Positions 35,392 to 44,810 of a DNA stretch of 64,000 bases are shown one piece after another (the first letter of the stretch is position 1; each line of letters starts with the position of its first letter). The stretch lies in the NCBI RefSeq assembly GCF_000373805.1, contig NZ_KB892438.1, positions 1 through 64,000 of the forward strand, written 5' to 3'. A model generated the notes under the pieces. That model made no database searches and was not told the DNA's origin. It was given only the letters and a program-made list of their open reading frames with translations. This stretch comes from Corynebacterium pilosum DSM 20521 = CIP 103422 (GTDB taxonomy: Bacteria > Actinomycetota > Actinomycetes > Mycobacteriales > Mycobacteriaceae). The position numbers were made by a program, and so were the translations under genes.

Positions 35392-37206
35392 CTAAGCCGG
35401 GTTGACCGCCTGATCGTAGTTAACCAACATATTGTCGGTGATGGCCACCGCTGCTTCCGAACCGCCGCCGAGAACCACGAGCGTGGCAAAAGCAATATCG
35501 TCCCGGTAGCCCGCAAACCAGGAGTGCGAACCCTGGTTGATTTCGGCCTCACCGGTCTTGCCGTGGATCTCTCCGCCGGCGCTCATGCCCCGGGCCGTAC
35601 CCTCCGTGACCACTGAGCGCATCATTTGGCGCACCCCGTCGATGGATTCGGGGCTGAGTGGCGGCACCTCTTCGCTGACCTTCGTCTCTTGCCCCTCAAT
35701 CAGATATGGCACCGGGCTGGCACCATTGGCTGCGGTGGCTGCCACCATCGCCAAGCCGAACGGACTGGCTAGGTCATAGCCCTGACCGTAGCCGGCCTCG
35801 GTGCGCTCCAGTGGGGTCTCGCCTTCGGGGATAGAGCCGGTCATCGTATCCAGCCCCGGAATGTCATAGTCGATGCCCAAGCCGAATTGCTTGCCCACCT
35901 CCTGCAGCTCGCCCGGAGCAAGCTTCGTCGACATGTCCGCGAATGTGGTGTTGCACGAGCTCGCGAATGCACGCTGCAAGGGCACGCTGCCCAGCGAGAA
36001 GCCCGCGTAGTTGGTCACCACACGCCCATAAATATCCATGGTGCCTGGGCACGGAACGATCGAGCTTGTAGCCAGCCCCTGACGCTCAAGACCCGCAGCG
36101 GCGGTGACGATCTTGAACACCGAGCCCGGCGGGTACTGCCCCATCAGCCCAATATTGCCGTCCTTATCAGCGGCAGGCGTCTGCGCCACCGCCAGGATCT
36201 GGCCTGTCGACGGGCGCACCGCCACAATCACCGCCTGCTGGCCCGCCACCGGCTCCAGGGCAGCCTCGGCTGCGCGCTGCAGCTTGTGGTCCAAGCTGAT
36301 CCGGACCGCAGGCGACGGCGTGGGTGCGTGGTACTCCACGTCCTCCATCGCAGCACCCTCCTGGTTCACCTTGGCCACGCGCCAGCCGTTCGCCCCGTCC
36401 AGCTGATCACCTACGATGCGTCCCACACGCGCCATAATGTCAGGCGCGAACGTCGGATCCGCATTCACCATGGCGGCCTCTTCGTTCAGGCGCACGCCGG
36501 GTTCGTCGGCAAGCGCATCCGCTACCTCCTGGCCCCCTGCCTGTGGGATCATCGCCACCGAAAAAGTACCTTGGGCATTTTCCAGTGCTGCGGTCAGCTC
36601 ACCGGCATCGCGCGTGGGCACCTGCGGATTGCGTTCGTGGGCTGCGGCGAGCGCCTCAGAAATCGCGAAGGCGGTCTCGGGGGCGCGACGCATCGCAGAC
36701 GTATCGACGAGCAACCGGAACGCCACGCCAGGTTTCAATAGTTCAGCACCGTCCGAAGAGACCACGGACGCTTTCTCCGCCTCTACGGGCCGCAGCTCTA
36801 GGTGCTGGTGCGCGCCCAAGGAGGGGTGCAGCAAGGAGGGCTGCCAGCGCACCGTCCACTCCTCGTCCGTCTGGGTCAGAATCATGGAGGTGTCATAGGC
36901 CAGCTCGCGATCGCGCGGCAGCTGCCACCGCAGCGAATAGCTCGCGGTAGCAAGGTTGTCATTTTGCTCAAGACCTGTGAGTTCGGCTTCCAGGCCCTCC
37001 GCTTGCAAACCGGCGAAGGTGGCGTCGATGGCGGCAGTCGCCGTGGGGGAATCGTCGATAAGCGAACCAAGCGTGTCCGAATCGTGCGCGGCCAGCGCGT
37101 CCAGAAATTCTTGGGCGGTAGGCTCGGCTGAATTCGGCTTCGGCGTGCATGCGACGAAGCCGGCACCGAGGAGCATCACGGTGAGCAGAACCCAGAGGCG
37201 TCTCAT
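35392..37206 (-). CDS. Penicillin-binding lipoprotein (transpeptidase)
   Basis: 604 residues, the PBP-lipo of mycobacteria and corynebacteria, in its usual place near ispG and map. N-terminal signal with Cys20 (GFVAC, a relaxed lipobox). An NTF2-like MecA-N domain (about 25-140), a dimerisation domain, then the transpeptidase with SVFK (active Ser in PPGSVFKI), SSCN (SxN) and HGKTGEAE (KTG). It cross-links peptidoglycan outside the membrane. ATG 37206 directly follows the ispG terminator, whose T-run also reads as a -10 box (TATTTT, 6 nt upstream). No ribosome site is present. Confidence 0.92.
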   Translation of the reverse strand: MRRLWVLLTVMLLGAGFVACTPKPNSAEPTAQEFLDALAAHDSDTLGSLIDDSPTATAAIDATFAGLQAEGLEAELTGLEQNDNLATASYSLRWQLPRDRELAYDTSMILTQTDEEWTVRWQPSLLHPSLGAHQHLELRPVEAEKASVVSSDGAELLKPGVAFRLLVDTSAMRRAPETAFAISEALAAAHERNPQVPTRDAGELTAALENAQGTFSVAMIPQAGGQEVADALADEPGVRLNEEAAMVNADPTFAPDIMARVGRIVGDQLDGANGWRVAKVNQEGAAMEDVEYHAPTPSPAVRISLDHKLQRAAEAALEPVAGQQAVIVAVRPSTGQILAVAQTPAADKDGNIGLMGQYPPGSVFKIVTAAAGLERQGLATSSIVPCPGTMDIYGRVVTNYAGFSLGSVPLQRAFASSCNTTFADMSTKLAPGELQEVGKQFGLGIDYDIPGLDTMTGSIPEGETPLERTEAGYGQGYDLASPFGLAMVAATAANGASPVPYLIEGQETKVSEEVPPLSPESIDGVRQMMRSVVTEGTARGMSAGGEIHGKTGEAEINQGSHSWFAGYRDDIAFATLVVLGGGSEAAVAITDNMLVNYDQAVNPA

Positions 37207-37210
37207 AGCT

Positions 37211-37246
37211 AAAAAATAGCAGCGCCGACCAATTAGTCGGCGCTGC
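37211..37246 (-). terminator. ispG terminator overlapping the PBP-lipo promoter
   Basis: An 11-bp stem GCAGCGCCGAC / GTCGGCGCTGC with a 6-nt loop, followed by TATTTTTT. The TATTTT (37213-37218) is also 6 nt upstream of the PBP-lipo ATG and can serve as its -10 box, so one short sequence probably ends one transcript and starts the next. Confidence 0.85.
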
Positions 37247-37267
37247 CACATACGAAACCCCCAGAGT

Positions 37268-38431
37268 CTAGCGAGTAACCTTGACTTCCGCCTTGGCCCC
37301 CGCCTTCGCCTCGAGGCCTTCTTCCTCAGCGATCTGGTGTGCCATCTCAATGAGCGTATCGACGATCTCCTCCTCCGGAACCGTCTTGACAACCTCGCCC
37401 TTGACAAAGATCTGGCCCTTGCCGTTACCGGAGGCAACACCCAAGTCCGCGTCGCGCGCCTCGCCCGGGCCGTTGACAACGCAACCCATAACCGCAACGC
37501 GGAGTGGGTACTCCAGGTTCTCCAGACCGGCGGTAACATTTTCTGCCAGGCTAAACACGTCCACCTGGGCGCGACCACAGGACGGGCAAGAGACGATCTC
37601 CAAGCCGCGCTCGCGCAGGTTCATCGACTGGAGGATCTGGTCGCCGACCTTGATCTCCTCTACTGGGTCCGCGGACAGGGACACGCGGATGGTGTCACCG
37701 ATACCCTGGCTCAGCAACGCGCCGAAAGCCACGGAAGACTTGATGGTGCCGCGGAACTTCGGGCCGGCCTCCGTCACGCCGAGGTGCAGCGGGTAGTCCG
37801 TCTGCGCGGCCAGCTGGCGGTAGGCCTCCACCATCAGCACTGGGTCCGAGTGCTTCACGGAGATGGCGATATCGCCAAAGCCGTGCTCCTCGAACAGGTT
37901 AGCCTCCCAGATCGCGGACTCCACCAGTGCCTCTGGAGTTGCTCGTCCGTATTTTTCCAGCAGGCGCTTATCCAAAGAACCGCCGTTAACGCCGATGCGG
38001 ATGGGGATGCCCGCATCGCCCGCTGCCTGTGCGACTTCCTTGACGCGGCCGTCGAACTCCTTGATATTGCCCGGGTTCACGCGCACTGCGGCACAGCCGG
38101 CGTCGATCGCCGCAAAAATGTACTTCGGCTGGAAGTGGATGTCAGCGATGACGGGGATGGGCGATTTCTTCGCGATGATCGGCAGTGCTTCTGCATCGAC
38201 CGTCTTCGGGCAGGCCACGCGCACAATATCGCAGCCCGCGGTGGTCAGCTGCGCGATCTGTTGCAGGGTGGCGTTGATGTCATGCGTTTTCGTCGTGGTC
38301 ATCGACTGCACGGTCACCGGGTGATCGGAGCCGACCCCTACCCCGCCGACGGACAGCTGGCGGGTCTTACGGCGCGGTGCGAGTGTGGGGGCTGGGCCTT
38401 CCGGCATTCCGAGGCCGATGGGTGAATTCAT
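37268..38431 (-). CDS. ispG: 4-hydroxy-3-methylbut-2-enyl diphosphate synthase (flavodoxin)
   Basis: 387 residues, penultimate enzyme of the MEP isoprenoid pathway. TIM-barrel part with [19 protein letters not shown] and [17 protein letters not shown]. The [4Fe-4S] Cys ligands appear in IVSCPSCGR (two) and [18 protein letters not shown] precedes ATG 38431. The next genes, rip1 and dxr, are in the usual actinobacterial order, but the hairpin after ispG separates it from PBP-lipo. Confidence 0.96.
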   Translation of the reverse strand: MNSPIGLGMPEGPAPTLAPRRKTRQLSVGGVGVGSDHPVTVQSMTTTKTHDINATLQQIAQLTTAGCDIVRVACPKTVDAEALPIIAKKSPIPVIADIHFQPKYIFAAIDAGCAAVRVNPGNIKEFDGRVKEVAQAAGDAGIPIRIGVNGGSLDKRLLEKYGRATPEALVESAIWEANLFEEHGFGDIAISVKHSDPVLMVEAYRQLAAQTDYPLHLGVTEAGPKFRGTIKSSVAFGALLSQGIGDTIRVSLSADPVEEIKVGDQILQSMNLRERGLEIVSCPSCGRAQVDVFSLAENVTAGLENLEYPLRVAVMGCVVNGPGEARDADLGVASGNGKGQIFVKGEVVKTVPEEEIVDTLIEMAHQIAEEEGLEAKAGAKAEVKVTR

Positions 38432-38495
38432 TATTCTCCTCAATCACGACAAACTAGGCAGATAGAGCTGCCACCCAGACTAGCATTGGTGTCAA

Positions 38496-39707
38496 CTACC
38501 CGAACAGCCTAATCGGGTTCACCACATCGGCAACGATCACGATCACACCAATGGTCAATAGCGTTGCCGCCATCACAAATGTCAGAGGCATCAGCTTCTC
38601 ATAATTCGCCGGTGGTCCCGGCGCCAGGCCGCGGAGGCGGCGGATGTCGTCGCGAAGCTTCTCATAGAGCACCACCGCGATATGGCCGCCGTCCAGCGGC
38701 GGCAACGGCACAAGGTTGAACATGGCTAAGAAGAAGTTCAGGTTGGCCAGCAGCATCCAGAACACGCTCCACAGGGAGCGTTCCACCAGTTCGCCGCCGG
38801 CCATCGAGGCACCTACCACGCTCATCGGACCCTCAAGGTCGCGTTCGGCACCGAAGATTGCGGCGACCACACCGGGGATCTTCGCGGGGAACTGCAGCAG
38901 GGCCTCGAAAGTGGCATTCAGGGTTTGGCCGGTAAAGGTGAAGGTCGCGGGTACGGCCTCGAGCGGGCCGAAGGTGCGGATCGGATCCTCAATCGGGGCG
39001 TTGACTAGTCCGATGGCCCCGGCATCGACCATCTCTCCTTGCGCGTTGAGGCGCTGCACCGGGTCCACCTCGATCGGGAACATGAGTTCCTGCCCGTCGC
39101 GTTCGACGACGAGTTCCACCGTTTGGCCTGGGCGCACCATCACGTAGTCGCGCAGTTCGGTGAAGTGCTCTAGCTCGTGGCCGTCCACCGACATCAGCTT
39201 GTCGCCGACTTCCACCCCGGCCTCACCCGCCGGGCCGGCCCCTGCGCAGTCCGCCACCGTTTCGGTGTCGATCTGGTCGGAGGTACAGGAGACTTCCCCC
39301 ACGGTAGGTGTGCGATCCGCATAAGGGTTCGGGATACCAGCGGTGACCGCCACGAAGTACAAGATGATGAACCCCAAAAACAGGTTCATCAACACGCCGC
39401 CAGACAGCACGATCACGCGCTGCCACCACGGCTTATTTACCATGGCGTGCGGCGCCTCTTCTTCAGTGACGGGGTCTTGGGCCGTCATGCCCGCGATGTC
39501 GCAGAACCCGCCGAAAGGCAGGGCCGCCACGCCATATTCGGTGTGACCCTTGGTGGTGGACCACACCGTTGGCCCAAACCCGATGAAATAGCGGCGCACG
39601 CGCATGCCAAAGGCGCGCGCGGCTAGCAGGTGCCCCAGCTCATGAAGCGCGATTGCTGCGGCGATGCCCAGCGCAAAGAGGACAACCCCCAATAAATATG
39701 ACCCCAC
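38496..39707 (-). CDS. rip1: Site-2 membrane metalloprotease, Rip1/RseP family
   Basis: 403 residues. Zinc motif HELGH (22-26) in the first helix, one PDZ domain (about 160-255, GEAGVEVGDKLMSVDGHE), and the second active-site segment LVPLPPLDGGH (about 337) in a later helix. It cuts anti-sigma factors inside the membrane in regulated proteolysis and thereby controls envelope functions. A cysteine pair near 138/150 could stabilise the PDZ region. GTG start. It is followed by ispG and preceded by dxr, as in mycobacteria. Confidence 0.93.
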   Translation of the reverse strand: MGSYLLGVVLFALGIAAAIALHELGHLLAARAFGMRVRRYFIGFGPTVWSTTKGHTEYGVAALPFGGFCDIAGMTAQDPVTEEEAPHAMVNKPWWQRVIVLSGGVLMNLFLGFIILYFVAVTAGIPNPYADRTPTVGEVSCTSDQIDTETVADCAGAGPAGEAGVEVGDKLMSVDGHELEHFTELRDYVMVRPGQTVELVVERDGQELMFPIEVDPVQRLNAQGEMVDAGAIGLVNAPIEDPIRTFGPLEAVPATFTFTGQTLNATFEALLQFPAKIPGVVAAIFGAERDLEGPMSVVGASMAGGELVERSLWSVFWMLLANLNFFLAMFNLVPLPPLDGGHIAVVLYEKLRDDIRRLRGLAPGPPANYEKLMPLTFVMAATLLTIGVIVIVADVVNPIRLFG

Positions 39708-39722
39708 CAGGTCAGCCCCTTT

Positions 39723-40892
39723 CTAGCGGGCGAGTTCGTCGATCAGCACGTTGGCGCGACGACGAGCCTCTGCTTCTACGGTCACCACATCTTCAAACGA
39801 GTGGGCCGGAACCGCAAAATCGCCTGCCCCACCGACGATCTCCCCGACCACATCCACGATCTGCGGGAAACGGATCCTACCAGCCAAAAAGGCCGCGGCC
39901 GCTTCCTCGTTCGCAGCGTTATACACCGCGGAGAACGTGCCGCCCTTACCAGCGACCTCGCGGGCGATTTGGACTGCGGGGAACGCTTCGTCGTCAAGCG
40001 GTTCGAAGCGCCAGTCGTGAGCCTGGCTGAAGTCCAAGGCGGGCTGGGCACCGGCGACGCGCTGCGGCCAGGCGAGTGCGTGGCTGATCGGCAGTTTCAT
40101 GCTCGGTGGGCTGGCCTGCGCGATGGTGCAGCCGTCGACAAAAGTCACCGCGGAATGGATGATGGACTGCGGGTGCACCGTCACGTCGATCAGGTCTGGG
40201 TCGACGTCGAAAAGCAGCGTCGCTTCGATCAGCTCCAGGCCTTTGTTGACCATGGTGGCCGAGTTCAGCGTGTTCATCTGCCCCATCGACCACGTCGGGT
40301 GCGCCGCTGCCTGCTCGGGCGTGACATCCCACATCTGCTCGCGTGTCTGGCCACGAAACGGCCCACCGGACGCCGTCAGCACAAAACGCGCAACCTCGTC
40401 GACACGCCCTGCACGCAGGCACTGCGCCATCGCCGAATGCTCCGAATCCACCGGCACGATCTGCCCTGGCTTCGCCTGATTGGTCACAAAAGTACCACCG
40501 GCCACCAGTGATTCCTTATTCGCCAGCGCCAGTGTGGCGCCCGTCTGCAGCGCGGCCAGCGTTGCGGCCAAGCCCATCGACCCGACAAGCCCATTAAGGA
40601 CAGTGTCCGCAGACTGATTATCGACGAGCTCCCGCGCGGACTCCTCCCCCGCTAGCACCGCCCCGCCGAGGGCTTCGCCGACGATCTGCGCCGCCTCCGG
40701 CTTGGCCACCGCCACCTGCTCAGGCGCCAGGCCCAAAAGTCGTGCCTGCTGGACCACCTGGTCCGGGTTGGAACCCGCGGCGGCAATGCCGACGACCTCG
40801 AAGCGGCCCGGGTTCTCCTCAATCACTTCGATGGCTTGGGTACCGATGGAGCCGGTAGACCCCAGAATTAAGATTTTCTTCTTCGTGCTCAC
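39723..40892 (-). CDS. dxr: 1-deoxy-D-xylulose 5-phosphate reductoisomerase
   Basis: 389 residues, second step of the MEP pathway. NADPH-binding [17 protein letters not shown], substrate/metal region with [34 protein letters not shown] and [11 protein letters not shown]. The GTG at 40892 begins [11 protein letters not shown] and suits the family start. A CACAAT box 7 nt upstream supports it; a TTG 21 nt further up is less likely. It sits with rip1 and ispG, so two isoprenoid genes flank the protease. Confidence 0.95.
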   Translation of the reverse strand: MSTKKKILILGSTGSIGTQAIEVIEENPGRFEVVGIAAAGSNPDQVVQQARLLGLAPEQVAVAKPEAAQIVGEALGGAVLAGEESARELVDNQSADTVLNGLVGSMGLAATLAALQTGATLALANKESLVAGGTFVTNQAKPGQIVPVDSEHSAMAQCLRAGRVDEVARFVLTASGGPFRGQTREQMWDVTPEQAAAHPTWSMGQMNTLNSATMVNKGLELIEATLLFDVDPDLIDVTVHPQSIIHSAVTFVDGCTIAQASPPSMKLPISHALAWPQRVAGAQPALDFSQAHDWRFEPLDDEAFPAVQIAREVAGKGGTFSAVYNAANEEAAAAFLAGRIRFPQIVDVVGEIVGGAGDFAVPAHSFEDVVTVEAEARRRANVLIDELAR

Positions 40893-41046
40893 GGCATCTA
40901 TTGTGGCACCCAAAAACTCTCAAGCGAAAGTATGAAACATTTAGGGGGTGACAACTCCCTGGTTGGGGTATTTATGTGCCAAGATAGAGCACAGGTATCA
41001 GTGCATGTCTTGTGCTGCTTTTAATTGTGAATGACAAGGAGAACAC

Positions 41047-41547
41047 ATGGCTACGTCCCATGAGAAGACCTACGAGGTGTACAACGGCGTCTCTGAGCAG
41101 GACGTCCCATCGGCAAAGTGGGGCTGGTCTGAGCTGAGCCCGAAGACCATCCAGCTTGCTGGTTGGGGTTCCGTGATCTTCCTTGTCGCGTACAACTTCG
41201 GTAACCACGAAGGCCACGTGGAGACCATCTGGCTGCTCTCGATCGCAGCGATTATCGCTATTGGTCTGATCCTCTTCGCCCTGCGCCCACAACTGTCTCA
41301 GGTGCGCACCCTCACCGGTGCGAACCAGCCAGTCGGCTACCAGGAGAAGGACTGGGACTACGACCAGAAGACCCTCTCCGGCGAATACGCCACGCTGACC
41401 GATTCTCAGCTGCGCGCTCTGAACATCGACCCAGCCCGCGTTGCACACCTGCGCGAGCTGGACAATGGCAGCACCGCCGCGAAGCCCGTCGAGGCCAACA
41501 CCACCCGTGTTGACCGCTCCGGCTCCACCGTGGCGGACGAGAAGTAA
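41047..41547 (+). CDS. DUF2631 membrane protein
   Basis: 166 residues. A polar N-terminus (VYNGVSEQDVPSAKWGWSE) is followed by two membrane helices (about 36-55 and 60-80), then a hydrophilic C-terminal 85 residues. This is the DUF2631 protein found beside dxr in mycolate-forming actinobacteria. Function unknown. AAGGAG lies 7 nt before the ATG. A probable promoter, TTGGGG / TAGAGC with a 16-bp spacer, lies at 40963-40990. A very strong terminator follows. Confidence 0.82.
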   Translation: MATSHEKTYEVYNGVSEQDVPSAKWGWSELSPKTIQLAGWGSVIFLVAYNFGNHEGHVETIWLLSIAAIIAIGLILFALRPQLSQVRTLTGANQPVGYQEKDWDYDQKTLSGEYATLTDSQLRALNIDPARVAHLRELDNGSTAAKPVEANTTRVDRSGSTVADEK

Positions 41548-41565
41548 AAAGCTTTCTCCTAGCGC

Positions 41566-41598
41566 AACGCCCCGGCTCCTTTAAGGAGCCGGGGCGTT
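41566..41598. terminator. Bidirectional terminator between the DUF2631 gene and rlmN
   Basis: A near-continuous 15-bp stem (AACGCCCCGGCTCCT / AGGAGCCGGGGCGTT) with a TTA loop. A TTTTC tract follows on the plus side, and the convergent genes on either side can both use it. Confidence 0.92.
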
Positions 41599-41606
41599 GT
41601 CCTTTT

Positions 41607-42713
41607 CTAACCCGTCTTTTCGTCGGCAGCCAACTGGCCACAGGCCGCCGCGATCTCCTGGCCCTTCGTGTCACGCACCGTGCACGGCACCCCCTGGGCG
41701 ATCACGCGGCGCACGAATTCGTCCTGGCGTGCCTTCGGGGAAGCGTCCCACTTCGAGCCCGGGGTCGGGTTCAGCGGGATCAGGTTCACGTGCACCTTGG
41801 AACCCAGCGCGTCGTGCAGCTTCTGCCCCAGCATGTCTGCACGGAAGTCCTGGTCGTTGATGTCACGGATCAAGGCGTACTCGATGGACACGCGGCGCGA
41901 AGACTTGTCCGCGTAGTAGCGTGCAGCCTCCAGCACCTCGTCGACCGAGTAGCGCAAGTTGATGGGCACCAACGTGTCGCGCAGCTCGTCGTCAGGCGTG
42001 TGCAGTGACACCGCGAGAGTGCAGGAGAGGTCTTCGTCGGCAAGCTTCCTGATCGCAGGCGCGAGCCCCACCGTGGAGACCGTGATGTTGCGCTGCGAAA
42101 TGCCGAACCCGTCTGGGGACGGCTGGGTGATCTGGCGCACCGCAGAGACCACGCGCTTGTAGTTGGCAAGCGGTTCACCCATGCCCATGAACACGATATT
42201 GGACAGGCGCGAGCCTTCGGACTCCATGCGTGCGGCGGCTTCGCGTACCTGGTCGACGATCTCCGCGGCGGACAGGTTGCGGTCCAGACCGCCCTGACCG
42301 GTCGCGCAGAATGGGCATGCCATGCCGCAGCCAGCCTGGGAAGAAATGCACAAGGTCGCGCGGTCCGAGTAGCGCATCAGAACGGACTCCAGCAAGATGC
42401 CATCATGCAGGCGCCACAGAGTCTTGGTCGTATCGCCCTCATCGGTTTCCACGGTGCGCACCGGGCGCAGCAGCGTGGGGAACAAAGCATCCTTAACTAG
42501 GTCGCGCTGCGCGGCCGGCAGGTCCGTCATGGTGCTTGGGTCCGCCTCGAAGCGGCCATAGTAGTGACGGGCGATCTGATCCGCGCGGAACTTCGGCAGG
42601 CCCAACTCCTGGATTGCCTCCTGCCGCTCCTGCTTGGTCAGGTCAGCAAAGTGCTTCGGGGGCATGCCGTGCTTCGGTGCGAGTAGCTGGATCTTTGGAA
42701 TATTGTCACTCAT
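41607..42713 (-). CDS. rlmN: Dual-specificity 23S rRNA/tRNA m2A methyltransferase RlmN
   Basis: 368 residues, radical-SAM enzyme that methylates A2503 of 23S rRNA and A37 of some tRNAs. The radical SAM motif [14 protein letters not shown] (about 125) supplies the three cluster cysteines. [14 protein letters not shown], the N-terminal [18 protein letters not shown] accessory domain and the C-terminal catalytic Cys (about 345) in [14 protein letters not shown] complete the family set. An ACGGAG ribosome site precedes the ATG. Confidence 0.95.
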   Translation of the reverse strand: MSDNIPKIQLLAPKHGMPPKHFADLTKQERQEAIQELGLPKFRADQIARHYYGRFEADPSTMTDLPAAQRDLVKDALFPTLLRPVRTVETDEGDTTKTLWRLHDGILLESVLMRYSDRATLCISSQAGCGMACPFCATGQGGLDRNLSAAEIVDQVREAAARMESEGSRLSNIVFMGMGEPLANYKRVVSAVRQITQPSPDGFGISQRNITVSTVGLAPAIRKLADEDLSCTLAVSLHTPDDELRDTLVPINLRYSVDEVLEAARYYADKSSRRVSIEYALIRDINDQDFRADMLGQKLHDALGSKVHVNLIPLNPTPGSKWDASPKARQDEFVRRVIAQGVPCTVRDTKGQEIAAACGQLAADEKTG

Positions 42714-42797
42714 CAGGTTTGGGCTCCGTAGGTGGTTCTAATAAAAAATATGTGTGGGCAGGGCGACGGGAGTAACGCCGCAGACGCGCCGTCAGTT

Positions 42798-42803
42798 TAA
42801 ACT
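42798..42803 (+). promoter_or_regulatory. Candidate -10 box of the LapA-like gene
   Basis: TAAACT, 6 nt before the ATG at 42810, consistent with a leaderless transcript. Confidence 0.45.
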
Positions 42804-42809
42804 GGGGGC

Positions 42810-43226
42810 ATGACACGTGATTACAATCCCGTAGACCAGCCGGGCGACAACCCGGACCAGTACGATTCCACCGGGCCTGCCCCCACTGCTGGCGAGCCAG
42901 TCTACATCACAGAAGAGACGAACTCCACGCCGCCACCTGCGCCCCAGCCGCAGGAACCCGCCCATGGCGACGGCAAAGTCAAGGGATCCATCGCAGGCGG
43001 CACGTGGGCAGCACTGATCATCGGCGCGCTGCTGCTCATCGTGCTGATCATTTTCATTCTGCAGAACCAGCAGCAGGTGGAAATCAACTTCCTATCGTGG
43101 ACGGTCCAGTTCCCGGCCGGGATCGCCTACCTGATTTCTGCGATTACGGGCGCGCTGATCATGGCGCTTGTTGGTGGCTGGCGCATGTTTGAGCTGCGCC
43201 GCCAGGTGAAAAAGGCCGCCCGCTAG
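42810..43226 (+). CDS. LapA-family (DUF1049) membrane protein
   Basis: 138 residues. A proline-rich acidic cytoplasmic N-terminus (about 1-60) is followed by two helices (ALIIGALLLIVLIIFILQN and GIAYLISAITGALIMALVGG) separated by the loop QQQVEINFLSWTVQFP, the usual LapA pattern. The family is linked to lipopolysaccharide assembly in Gram-negatives; its role in actinobacteria is not known. The CTAG overlap joins it tail to tail with cdsA. Confidence 0.8.
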   Translation: MTRDYNPVDQPGDNPDQYDSTGPAPTAGEPVYITEETNSTPPPAPQPQEPAHGDGKVKGSIAGGTWAALIIGALLLIVLIIFILQNQQQVEINFLSWTVQFPAGIAYLISAITGALIMALVGGWRMFELRRQVKKAAR

Positions 43227-44170
43227 CTCGCGAGAAAGCTGAGCACCAGCCACGTGGCTGCGGCTGCTGGAAGCATGCCGTCCAGTCGATCCATCAGGCC
43301 GCCGTGTCCAGGCAGAAGCGCGGACATATCTTTAATGCCTAGTTCGCGCTTGAACTGGCTTTCTACCAGGTCGCCCATCGTCGCGCAGACGACAAGCGCG
43401 AACCCGAGGATCAGGCCGATCCACCATTCTGTCTTCAGCAGGAAGACCACGCACGCAACGCCGGTGATCATGCCGAAGATGACGGATCCCGCGAAGCCTT
43501 CCCAGGATTTCTTCGGGCTCACCGCGGGGGCCATGGGGTGGGCACCGAACATCACGCCGGCGATATAACCACCGATATCCGAGGCCACCACGCACAACAT
43601 GAACGTGAGGATGAACCGCGGGCCGGTAACGTCCCACGTCTCAAGGTTGGAGAGCATGGCGCCAAAACCGCCGAAGAGCGGCACCCATGCCAGGACGAAG
43701 ATGCACACCGCCGTGTCGCGGAGATAATTCTTCGGGGGTGTTGTTCGGCCGTGGTGGAACAGTCTGCCAAACATGAGCAGCAACACGCTGAGCGTGAAAG
43801 TAAAGAGCAGCCCAGTGGCATCGAAAAACCAGGTGGACCACACCATCACCTGGCCCAGGATGATCATGACGGTGCGCGGGAGCACGTAGCCTGCCTCGCG
43901 CAGCCTGGTGAGCACCTCGAACATGGCCACGCCCACCGCTACGGCGACCAGCGGGTACCACCCGATTGGTCCTGCGATTAGCGCGACAATGACCAAAGCG
44001 CCAAGGCCGGCGCCGACAAGGATAGCTTGGCGCAGATCCCGGCCCGCCGAATTCCTCGGCTTGGGCATATCAAGGCGCAGCTTGTCCTCTAGGACGGCGC
44101 GTGCCCGGTCCCTCTTGCGCCGCCGCTTCCGTTCTTGTTCTGTGCTCACCGTCGTGGATTTGTGCTTCAA
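43223..44170 (-). CDS. cdsA: Phosphatidate cytidylyltransferase
   Basis: 315 residues. An N-terminal basic stretch (EQERKRRRKRDRAR) precedes eight or so helices. The CDP-diglyceride synthase signature is at about 255-290 (KRELGIKDMSALLPGHGGLMDRLDG). It makes CDP-diacylglycerol for phospholipid synthesis. The TTG at 44170 lies 6 nt after the frr stop and GGAGG is in the frr 3' end; a GTG 21 nt inward is the alternative. It forms an operon with frr. Confidence 0.93.
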   Translation of the reverse strand: MKHKSTTVSTEQERKRRRKRDRARAVLEDKLRLDMPKPRNSAGRDLRQAILVGAGLGALVIVALIAGPIGWYPLVAVAVGVAMFEVLTRLREAGYVLPRTVMIILGQVMVWSTWFFDATGLLFTFTLSVLLLMFGRLFHHGRTTPPKNYLRDTAVCIFVLAWVPLFGGFGAMLSNLETWDVTGPRFILTFMLCVVASDIGGYIAGVMFGAHPMAPAVSPKKSWEGFAGSVIFGMITGVACVVFLLKTEWWIGLILGFALVVCATMGDLVESQFKRELGIKDMSALLPGHGGLMDRLDGMLPAAAATWLVLSFLAS

Positions 44171-44176
44171 GAGGAC

Positions 44177-44734
44177 TTAGACCTCCATCAGCTCCGCTTC
44201 TTTATTTTCGACGAGGTCATCGACCTGCTTGACGTACTTCGCGGTCACACCGTCCAGTTCCTTTTCTGCTGCGGTCACTTCGTCCTCGCCTGCATCGCCA
44301 TCCTTCTGGATCTTCTTCAGACCCTCCATGCCGCTGCGGCGGATGTTACGGATAGCAATCTTGCCGTCCTCACCCTTCGACTTGGCAAGCTTGACCATGT
44401 CGCGGCGACGCTCCTCAGTCAGCTGCGGGATGGTCACGCGCAGGACCTGGCCGTCATTGGTGGGGTTCACACCGAGGTCAGAGTTGCGGATCGCGTTTTC
44501 GATCTCACCCATGGTGGACATGTCGTAAGGCTTAATCAGGAGCATGCGTGGCTCCGGTACCGAAATAGTGGCCATCTGGTTGATCGGGGTTGGCACGCCG
44601 TAGAAGTCTGCGACAACGCCGTTGAACATCGCCGGGTTCGCGCGTCCTGTGCGAATGGTCACCAGCTCCTCGCGGGTGTGTTCCACGGAGTTACCCATGC
44701 GTTCTTCAGCGTCCAACAAAATGTCATCAATCAT
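44177..44734 (-). CDS. frr: Ribosome recycling factor
   Basis: 185 residues, splits terminated ribosomes together with EF-G. Starts [19 protein letters not shown] and shows the family core [46 protein letters not shown] and [27 protein letters not shown] lies upstream. The usual actinobacterial neighbour pyrH is 3.1 kb away because two genes have been inserted between them. Confidence 0.96.
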   Translation of the reverse strand: MIDDILLDAEERMGNSVEHTREELVTIRTGRANPAMFNGVVADFYGVPTPINQMATISVPEPRMLLIKPYDMSTMGEIENAIRNSDLGVNPTNDGQVLRVTIPQLTEERRRDMVKLAKSKGEDGKIAIRNIRRSGMEGLKKIQKDGDAGEDEVTAAEKELDGVTAKYVKQVDDLVENKEAELMEV

Positions 44735-44810
44735 AATGGTCCCTTCGATTCTCGGTTTAGATCTAACTTCTAATCTAGCAGCGCGAGCTATCACCTCACT
44801 CTACCCGACG

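Noticed and set aside
43057-43066. TTCTGCAGAA in the LapA-like gene as another palindrome copy
   Set aside because: Only the 10-bp core is present, encoding ILQN in a normal membrane-helix context; chance is plausible.
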